Shown here: piece after piece, positions 7,921-14,639 of the stretch
Position numbering within the stretch: position 1 is the stretch's first letter
How the letters are laid out: each line of letters begins with the position of its first letter
DNA from: Saprospirales bacterium
Lineage (GTDB): Bacteria > Bacteroidota > Bacteroidia > Chitinophagales > Saprospiraceae
DNA: 64,000 nucleotides
Reading direction: 5' to 3'
Assembly (NCBI GenBank): GCA_002698985.1
Contig: PAAY01000101.1
Coordinates: 23,077-87,076, forward strand
Translations under genes and position numbers: made by a program
Notes under the pieces: model-generated
What the model was told of the DNA's origin: nothing
The model's input: only the letters and a program-made list of their open reading frames with translations
Database searches by the model: none

Positions 7921-9087
7921 ATGGTAAAACGATTTCTGACTTTCGTTTTGATTCTCCTTGCCGCCTCAGTGGCCATGGGACAATATTCCACGGTAATTTA
8001 CAACTACGAACTGAACCGCTTCGGTGAAAATGAGCCGCTTCCTTCCGAAAGGAACATATTGTTCACCGGAAACATTCCTTCCTTTATTGACGTGGTTGAG
8101 ATAAGTATCTACAACCACAAAGGGCTGGAGAGCAGAGGGCCCCTTGCGGCAGGAGTCTGGAAGCGCACTTTCAACGACGAAGGAACTGCCTTCAGCATTC
8201 CGATGAATTATCCGCTTCAGGCTTCAAAAAAGTACGATGTGGCCATTACGTTCTTCTCTGCGGTATCGGATGAGCAGAAAGCGGAACTGTACCAGCAACT
8301 GCTGGCCAACCTCCATGCCTATCTCGACCAGACCACCCAGGTAGGCCGGTCTGGCTTCAAGCTGATCAGGAAATCTAAGCAACTGGTGGCCGACCTCAAC
8401 ACCATCGTTTGGACCGGGCTGCAGAATTACCGAAGCAAAACCAACTTGAGTTTCAATGGTTTTTCTGACCTCGTTGCCCAGAGCATCGACAACCTCGACA
8501 ATACCAAGCTTCCTGCTTCCATGCAAAGCCTGCCTGACTCACTCAAAGAGGCAAAAAAGGCAGCAATGAAAGCCCATGCCTTGCAACAGGTAAAAACCCA
8601 GGTGGATTCGGAATTGCGCTTCCTGCTCAACCAGGATTGGGCAATGCTCTACGATCAGCGCTACATCGATGATTATCCGACGGAAGACAGGCCGACACAT
8701 TTCGCCATCAACGCCGGATATGGCGGCATCTGGCTCAATGGCAAGCTCGACGATAAAAGCTCTTTCGGCGATGCGGCATATTTCGGACTGGGATTCCCGC
8801 TGTCCACCAGCACCATTGCCCCCAGGTTCCTTCAGGACGCTTCGCTGACAGTCGGTTTTTTTACCAGAAACTTCAATGGTGATGATGGCACCACTTACAG
8901 CGGGCCTATTTTCAACCGGCCGCTTTACGCAGGTATTGACTACAAGCTTTTCTCTTTCATCCGACTGAATGGTGGCGCTGCCATCATCGAAAAGACGCCG
9001 GCCAACGGCTCTGGCAATTCGATCGTTCTGAAGCCTTTTCTCGGAATCAGTGCCAAAGTGAACATTTCACTGAGCCTCGACAAATAG
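7921..9087 (+). CDS. Secreted protein of unknown function
   Basis: The protein has 388 residues from the ATG at 7921. The frame is open to a TTG at 7888, but the signal peptide MVKRFLTFVLILLAASVAMG starts at 7921. The central part (about residues 120-240) is helical. The last 130 residues alternate strands with aromatic residues (FAINAGYGGIWLNGKL, KPFLGISAKVNISLSLDK), like a small outer-membrane barrel or barrel end. No T9SS sorting domain. I do not recognise the family. It is followed after 65 bp, with a hairpin between, by the OmpA-type gene, so the two may act together in the envelope. Confidence 0.6.
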   Translation: MVKRFLTFVLILLAASVAMGQYSTVIYNYELNRFGENEPLPSERNILFTGNIPSFIDVVEISIYNHKGLESRGPLAAGVWKRTFNDEGTAFSIPMNYPLQASKKYDVAITFFSAVSDEQKAELYQQLLANLHAYLDQTTQVGRSGFKLIRKSKQLVADLNTIVWTGLQNYRSKTNLSFNGFSDLVAQSIDNLDNTKLPASMQSLPDSLKEAKKAAMKAHALQQVKTQVDSELRFLLNQDWAMLYDQRYIDDYPTEDRPTHFAINAGYGGIWLNGKLDDKSSFGDAAYFGLGFPLSTSTIAPRFLQDASLTVGFFTRNFNGDDGTTYSGPIFNRPLYAGIDYKLFSFIRLNGGAAIIEKTPANGSGNSIVLKPFLGISAKVNISLSLDK

Positions 9088-9109
9088 CCACATTTAATAC
9101 TTCACTTTT

Positions 9110-9140
9110 GGAACCTCCCAACTGGGAGGTTCCCTGTTTC
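9110..9140 (+). terminator. Perfect 10-bp hairpin before the OmpA-type gene
   Basis: GGAACCTCCC-aact-GGGAGGTTCC (9110-9119 with 9124-9133) is followed by the weak T-tract CTGTTTC. It sits 22 bp after one stop and 20 bp before the next ATG. It could be a partial terminator or an attenuator and RNA-stability element in an operon. Confidence 0.55.
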
Positions 9141-9152
9141 AAATTCAGGGAA

Positions 9153-11900
9153 ATGGTCAACATCAAACATATCTTCACCCTTTTGCTACTGCTCATGACA
9201 GGCAGCCTTTGTCTGCATGCCCAGCAGAGTGATTTCGGATGGAAAGTGGGCACCAACGGTGGCATTTTCAGCTACTACGGCGACCTCACCGACAAGTTCA
9301 GGCTCCTCCAGCCCACAAAAAAAACGATCAAGCCCCTCGAAAACATCAACTTCGAGTCGTATGGCTGGATGGTGGAAAAGAGCCTGTCCAAATCCTGGGG
9401 CCTTGGCCTTGCCTACAGCAAAGGCAACTTCACAGCCAATGACAGAGCCATTGACTGGAATGGTGACCTAAGAACCGACACAAAGAATTTTACCCGTTCT
9501 CTCAATGCCCAGACAAAGCTGAAGAACTATTCCATGTACTTTGCGTGGTATCTCGACAACGGAATCCTTTTCAGCAATAAGGCGGTGGTTGCCCCCTACC
9601 TGAAAGTTGGTGCCGGACTGACCAGATTCAAGGTCTATGGAGACCTCTACACCAACGGCCAGCGCTATTACTACTGGCCCGATGGCACCATCCGGAACCA
9701 GGAAACCGGCACTCCGGGCGCCCAGATCATCGAACAAGATGGCGATTTCGAAACCAACCTTACCGATCTCAGAACCGAAGGGAAAAAGTACAAGACCACT
9801 ATCCTGACCCCTACCACCGGCATTGGGTTCAAGTTCAGGTTCCTCGACCGCCTGAACCTCAATGTCGAGTACAATTTCTATTTCACGCAGACAGACTACC
9901 TCGATGACGTGGCCGGCAAATTCCTGCAGGACTACGAATCTCCGGAGCAGGAATATGCCGCCAACCCTGCCAACATCCAGGGTGAATACCGCGGCAACCA
10001 GGATGGCAAAAACGACTTTTACACGATGGCGAGCATTTCCTTGCAATACAATTTCCAGCGCAAGCCGGAAGCATTCCGGGCGCCGGTCATCCGCACCGGC
10101 TCGCTTCCCCTCCTTGCTCCGCCAGTTTCAGACAAGGCGGCTGATGCCACAAAAACAGACGCCGCTCCAGTGAAAAAAGCTGCCGACAAGGCCCCCGCCA
10201 GACCAGCCGTAAAACCGGAAAAGTTCCGCCATGTGGAAATCGACTCGACCGTGGAAGTCATAGACGGCAAAACCTACATAACCGTAAAAAAGGTGCTTTC
10301 CGTTTCGGAGGTCAAAGATGAACCGGCATTTACCGAAGGAAGTAAAACCGACACCCTGCTTTTGGAGGAAGAGGAGATCATCGAAGTGGAAATGGATTCT
10401 GCCGGAGCAGAATCGCTTCTTCCGGATTCCATGCTGATCCACAGAGCTGATTCAGTGGTGGAAATCGAAGTTGAAATCGTGGAGCAGGACAGCGCCAGCT
10501 TTACGGAACGGGAAATAGAGGATGAACTGATCGTCAAAAATGAAATAGCGGTCACAACCGACAGCACGGAAGTGGAGCAGGATTCCACAATCCTTCAGAA
10601 AGTGCTGACGGATACACTGGAAATCGTGAAGGACACGACGGTGAAAAAGAAGGTCATCATCCAGCAAATTGAAGTGGCCCCCAACAAAACGAGCGTGAAG
10701 GACAGTTCCGCAGCGGTGGTTCCGCAAAGGGCTACCGTGAAGGACTCACTGCCTGCTGAAACCATTGTGAGAGACACGGTCAAGGTCAAAGTCGTGAAAG
10801 AGGAGCCACCGGCCGCCAAAGCCGTTGAAAAGAAAAAAAGTGAACTGCCTGCGACACAGGTGCCCCCTGAAGTGAAAGAACTGCGGGCAGAAGTTGCGAA
10901 GCTGAAAAAAGACCTTGAAGCGATCGAGCCTGTGAACGAAGAAGTAAAGGCACTGAAAGCGGAATCCTCAGAGACCAGGAAGCAGGTGGAACAATTGCGC
11001 AGCGAAATAGCCAGGCTCAATGAAAAGCTGAACCAGCCAAACCCCAAGTACGACAAAGAAGAACTGGCCCAACTGCGCCAGGAAATTCAAGCCATCAAGA
11101 CCCAACTTCAGGAGCCCCCCAAAACGGCACAGCCCATCATCATCCAGCCGCAGGCAGCCCCACAGAAAGCAGAAGACATTGCAAAAGATGAACAATACGA
11201 AGCATTGAAAAATTCAATGGAAGCCTTGCAGAGCCGGCTCGATTCCATGGCTGCTGACACTTCCAGGACCGTAAAGCCGGCAGACAGCTCCGCTGATTCT
11301 CTCAAAGCTGTGGTGCAGCAGTTGCAGCAGCAACTGGCTGCCATGGAAGCCCAGAGAAAGCTGGAAGCACAAAAGGCCGCCGAACTGGAAGCCGCCCGGA
11401 AAAAACAGGCTGAGGAAGAAGCCCGTCAGCAAGAAATAGCCCGGATTCAGGAAGAGGCCGCCCGTCGTCATAAAGAGCTGGAAGCAGAAAAACAGGCCCT
11501 GCAACAGGAGCTGGCCAGAAAAGCCGCCGAGGAAAAGAAAATGCAGCAACGCCTCGCCCTCCGGCAAAAAATTGACTCCCTCGGCATCCGGAAAGTGTAT
11601 TTCGCCACCGGTTCATCGGAGCTGGGTTCCGAAGGGCAGCAGACCGTCGCAACCGTTGCCAAACTGATGCTCCTGCATCCTGAGCTGAAAGCCATCCTGC
11701 AGGGCTTCTCCGACCCCAGTGGCAATGCCGCTAAAAACATTCGCCTTGCCAATCAGCGGGCAGAGGCAGTCAGATCGGCATTCAACAGCCTGGGCCTGAA
11801 AAATGATCGGCTGGAAATAACTCCCGGCCAAATAGACCGGAACGTGAAGGACCCCAAAGAAGGACGAAGGGTGGAAATCAGGCTCGAGATCGTGGAATGA
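9153..11900 (+). CDS. Long OmpA-family outer membrane protein with coiled-coil stalk
   Basis: The protein has 915 residues from the ATG at 9153. An in-frame TTG at 9108 lies in the hairpin region and is rejected because the signal peptide MVNIKHIFTLLLLLMTGSLCLHAQ begins at 9153. Residues of about 25-310 form an outer-membrane beta-barrel ending near MASISLQYNFQRK. A very acidic Ser/Thr/Val-rich region follows (about 340-590, many EVEID-type strands), then a long heptad-rich coiled coil (about 590-800). The C-terminal OmpA/MotB peptidoglycan-binding domain runs from about 805, with VYFATGSSELGSEG and NIRLANQRAEAVRSAF. It probably links outer membrane to cell wall over a large distance. It ends 12 bp from the convergent dnaG. 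Confidence 0.9.
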   Translation: MVNIKHIFTLLLLLMTGSLCLHAQQSDFGWKVGTNGGIFSYYGDLTDKFRLLQPTKKTIKPLENINFESYGWMVEKSLSKSWGLGLAYSKGNFTANDRAIDWNGDLRTDTKNFTRSLNAQTKLKNYSMYFAWYLDNGILFSNKAVVAPYLKVGAGLTRFKVYGDLYTNGQRYYYWPDGTIRNQETGTPGAQIIEQDGDFETNLTDLRTEGKKYKTTILTPTTGIGFKFRFLDRLNLNVEYNFYFTQTDYLDDVAGKFLQDYESPEQEYAANPANIQGEYRGNQDGKNDFYTMASISLQYNFQRKPEAFRAPVIRTGSLPLLAPPVSDKAADATKTDAAPVKKAADKAPARPAVKPEKFRHVEIDSTVEVIDGKTYITVKKVLSVSEVKDEPAFTEGSKTDTLLLEEEEIIEVEMDSAGAESLLPDSMLIHRADSVVEIEVEIVEQDSASFTEREIEDELIVKNEIAVTTDSTEVEQDSTILQKVLTDTLEIVKDTTVKKKVIIQQIEVAPNKTSVKDSSAAVVPQRATVKDSLPAETIVRDTVKVKVVKEEPPAAKAVEKKKSELPATQVPPEVKELRAEVAKLKKDLEAIEPVNEEVKALKAESSETRKQVEQLRSEIARLNEKLNQPNPKYDKEELAQLRQEIQAIKTQLQEPPKTAQPIIIQPQAAPQKAEDIAKDEQYEALKNSMEALQSRLDSMAADTSRTVKPADSSADSLKAVVQQLQQQLAAMEAQRKLEAQKAAELEAARKKQAEEEARQQEIARIQEEAARRHKELEAEKQALQQELARKAAEEKKMQQRLALRQKIDSLGIRKVYFATGSSELGSEGQQTVATVAKLMLLHPELKAILQGFSDPSGNAAKNIRLANQRAEAVRSAFNSLGLKNDRLEITPGQIDRNVKDPKEGRRVEIRLEIVE

Positions 11901-11912
11901 GGCCGCTGGCCC

Positions 11913-13871
11913 CTACCCTTTCAGCACAACGGTTTTCAGCTTTTCCGCAAGGGCATTGCGGTGTTCCATCAGTTTTGATTGCACTTTGAGCAATTTCACC
12001 AATTCCGGGTTATCGCCTTCGGCAGCTGCATTTTTGATCCGCTCCTGGTTCTTTTCACAAAGCTTGATCACCCTGTTCAGCAAAAAGCGATGGAGAGCGC
12101 TTTCTGCATCGTTGACTGCGTTTTCATCGGGCATTTTCTGGGTGTTCAGAAACAGCCCCCGCTCATCCCATCCGGGACTGTACTCCCAGGGCTGGTGCAG
12201 CAGATCAACGGCGAGGGAACTGATTTGGGCGTCGGCATGACCGATGAAAAACTGCGGGTTTACGCTCTTTCCAGCCTCCAGCCGTTGCAAAGCCAGCTCC
12301 ACGATCCTCCGGTATTTTTTGGATTCAAATTCCGGCAGCACCTCTTCGATCTGGGCAATCACATATTCTGCAATCGAGATGTTTTCTTTCTCGTCGTAAA
12401 CTTTGTCTCCATAGGCCACCAACAGCCTTGCGATGTCCTTTTCCTTGAACTCGTGCGACGTCAACCTGGCCGGTTGGGGAGGAGGAACGGCAGTGGTTTC
12501 TACAGGTGCTCCTCCTTCCGGAACGATGTTGACCTGAGTGCCTTCCTTGCGGGCTTTGAGTCGCTTCCGGTTTTCAAGAATAGAGCGTACCACCTTGTTG
12601 GTTTCTGCATGGAGCACATCTTCCTCCACCTCCATCACCCTGGAGCACTCCCGGATGTAGGCCGACCTTTTGATGGGATCAGGAATTTTGGCAATGCTGC
12701 CAACGATGTCCCGGATCAGACCAGCCCGCTTTACGGGATCGTCTTTTACCTCTTCGAGCAGGAGCTGCGCTTTGAACAGGATGAAATCCCTCGCCTCTTC
12801 AGTGATGTATTTTTCAAAATCTTCCACCCCCACCTTTTGAAGGTAGCTGTCGGGGTCTTCGCCTTCGGGCAGCAGCACGATCTTCACGTTCATGTTGCTC
12901 TCCAGCACCATGTCAAGTCCCCGCAGGGCAGCCTTAACACCGGCAGGGTCACCGTCGTAGAGGATTTTGATATTGGGCGTAAAGCGCTTGATCAGACTGA
13001 TCTGGCCTTCGGTCAATGAGGTGCCGGAACTGGCCACCACATTCTCGATACCGGCCTGGTGCAGCGAAATGACATCTGTATAGCCTTCCACCAGAATACA
13101 CTCATCCTGTTTCTGAATGCTTTTCTTCGCAAAATAGGCACCGTAGAGAATTTTGCTCTTCGTATAAATATCAGTCTCGGGCGAGTTGATGTACTTGGGA
13201 GCCCTGGCATCTTTTTGCATGATGCGGCCGGCAAAGGCAATGGGTTTACCGGAGAGGTTGTGAATTGTAAACATCACCCTGTTTCGAAAGAAATCCTTGC
13301 CATGTTGGGTGGTAAGGCCCAGTTTCCGGAGATAGTCCTTTTTGAAACCTTTGGCCGTAGCAGCTTTGGTCAGGGCATCGGGTTCTGAAGGGGCAAAACC
13401 CAACCCGAATTTTTTAATGGTTTCCTCTCTGAATCCCCGCTCTTTGAAATAGTTCAACCCGACACTTTTGCCCACATCCGTATTGAAAAGCTGGTCTTCG
13501 TAAAATGAGCGTGCATAGTCATTCAGGATGAACAGCGACTCCTCTTCCTGTTTGATGGCAAGCATTTCCGGGGTCAGCTGCACCTCCTCGATTTCGATGT
13601 TGTACTTATTGGCCAGCCAGCGGATGGCTTCCGGGAAGGTGAAACTCTCATGCTCCATCAGGAAAGTGGCTGCAGAGCCTCCTTTGCCACAGCCAAAGCA
13701 CTTGAAGATGTTTTTTGAAGGAGCAACCGTGAAGGAAGGCGTTTTCTCAGAATGGAATGGACAGAGGCCAATCATGTTGACTCCCCGTCTTTTCAATTGA
13801 ACGAACTCACCAACCACCTCTTCTATGCGGGCGGTTTCCAGTACTTGTTCAACTGTTTTGTGAGGAATCAT
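11913..13871 (-). CDS. dnaG: DNA primase DnaG
   Basis: The protein has 652 residues and makes RNA primers for DNA replication. The frame extends upstream to 14018, but MIPHKTVEQVLETARIEEVV at 13871 is the standard start of the family. The CHC2 zinc-binding domain is complete (Cys37, His40, Cys58, Cys61). The primase core has the TOPRIM motifs ILVEGYTDVI and the Asp pair in ILYDGDPAG. The C-terminal helicase-binding part (from about residue 450) is divergent, as usual. It stands alone: the usual dnaG neighbours rpoD and rpsU are absent, which is normal for Bacteroidota. Confidence 0.97.
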   Translation of the reverse strand: MIPHKTVEQVLETARIEEVVGEFVQLKRRGVNMIGLCPFHSEKTPSFTVAPSKNIFKCFGCGKGGSAATFLMEHESFTFPEAIRWLANKYNIEIEEVQLTPEMLAIKQEEESLFILNDYARSFYEDQLFNTDVGKSVGLNYFKERGFREETIKKFGLGFAPSEPDALTKAATAKGFKKDYLRKLGLTTQHGKDFFRNRVMFTIHNLSGKPIAFAGRIMQKDARAPKYINSPETDIYTKSKILYGAYFAKKSIQKQDECILVEGYTDVISLHQAGIENVVASSGTSLTEGQISLIKRFTPNIKILYDGDPAGVKAALRGLDMVLESNMNVKIVLLPEGEDPDSYLQKVGVEDFEKYITEEARDFILFKAQLLLEEVKDDPVKRAGLIRDIVGSIAKIPDPIKRSAYIRECSRVMEVEEDVLHAETNKVVRSILENRKRLKARKEGTQVNIVPEGGAPVETTAVPPPQPARLTSHEFKEKDIARLLVAYGDKVYDEKENISIAEYVIAQIEEVLPEFESKKYRRIVELALQRLEAGKSVNPQFFIGHADAQISSLAVDLLHQPWEYSPGWDERGLFLNTQKMPDENAVNDAESALHRFLLNRVIKLCEKNQERIKNAAAEGDNPELVKLLKVQSKLMEHRNALAEKLKTVVLKG

Positions 13872-14274
13872 AGGTTTACGTCTGTGATTGACCGAAGGCA
13901 AATTTGCGAATTTCCAGGCAGGCCGGATGGCATGACCGTAAAAGTAGCGCAAGTTTGTATTGAAAAGCACATCGCAATCCAGGCAGCTGAATTTTCGTGA
14001 AATACTTTGCCCGGACAAGCGTTACTATTTTGCGCAGCGACACCCATACAAAGTTCAGCCAAAGCTACCTTCCCACACCTCTTTCGCTTCGCAATGAAAC
14101 ACCAACTGACACATTGTTAAAAACAATAACATTCAAGTCTTGTGCAGTTTGCATAATAGTTTGCTCTTAAGTGTGTTTTAATACCCGTTCACACATTTTG
14201 ACGAACAACATACACATCACGATGCCCATGAATTTTGCCTCCATCCTCAACTGGCTGTTTGATTTTCCCCAGGC

Positions 14275-14369
14275 ACCGGTCATTCTCCAAAAAGATATAA
14301 TTGGGTGTTCTCATAGTGTGTGGGCTACCCCGTCCCGGATTAAAAGTTCCGGGACGAGGGTAGGTTTTT
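14275..14369 (+). ncRNA. Tandem terminator-ended RNA-like unit 1
   Basis: ACCGGT (14275-14280) and an A-rich stretch CCAAAAAGATATA lead into the shared box, 14301-14324 (GGGTGTTCT, CATAGTGTG, TGGG). The intrinsic terminator follows directly. CTACCCCGTCCCGG (14325-14338) pairs with CCGGGACG-a-GGGTAG (14349-14363), a 14-bp stem with one bulged A, followed by TTTTT. The T-tract gives the plus-strand direction, antisense to both flanking genes. I do not recognise the family. No convincing ORF fits, since the only overlapping frame crosses two units without domain character. Confidence 0.65.
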
Positions 14370-14378
14370 ACCCCAAAC

Positions 14379-14478
14379 CCGGTGCAGATGTGTACCGGAT
14401 CAATGAACCAAAAAGAAATTGGGTGTTCTCATAGTGTGTGGGACCAGCCCGAAACCGAATGGGAGTAGGGCTGGTTTT
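14379..14478 (+). ncRNA. Tandem terminator-ended RNA-like unit 2
   Basis: A 5-bp hairpin CCGGT/ACCGG (14379-14383 with 14394-14398) is followed by ATCAATGAACCAAAAAGAA, then the shared box at 14419-14442, identical over 24 nt to unit 1. The terminator stem is ACCAGCCC (14443-14450) with GGGCTGGT (14468-14475), then TTTT. Compared with unit 1 both arms of the stem changed together (CTACCC/GGGTAG to CCAGCCC/GGGCTGG), so the pairing rather than the sequence is kept. The box itself is unchanged. Confidence 0.65.
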
Positions 14479-14488
14479 ATTAAACACT

Positions 14489-14627
14489 CCGGTAGTTCAG
14501 TTGTATCTAACAATAGAACCGCAAGAGAACCAGCGTAAAACTCAATAGTGGGTGTTCTAATAGTGTGTGGGACTACCCCGAAACCCGGCAGCTTTTTAGC
14601 GCAAGGGCGGAGGGGTAGTTTTTTTTT
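14489..14627 (+). ncRNA. Tandem terminator-ended RNA-like unit 3
   Basis: CGGT/ACCG (14490-14493 with 14518-14521) may form an upstream stem. The shared box is at 14549-14571 and differs from units 1 and 2 at one position inside (CTCATAG to CTAATAG). The terminator stem ACTACCCC (14572-14579) pairs with GGGGTAGT (14612-14619) around a 32-nt loop and is followed by nine T. It ends 12 bp before the stop of the convergent GH3/serine-hydrolase gene, so this copy could end any plus-strand transcript entering that gene. Confidence 0.65.
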
Positions 14628-14639
14628 GCCCTTCTGTCA

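Noticed and set aside
11979..13019. 346-codon open frame antisense to dnaG
   Set aside because: Mirror of the primase gene; composition rich in His, Phe and Gln as in antisense translations, no recognisable domain.
14171..14434. 87-codon frame over RNA-like units 1 and 2
   Set aside because: It translates the repeated box twice in different contexts, has no family character and crosses a strong terminator. The conserved pattern is structural, not codon-based.
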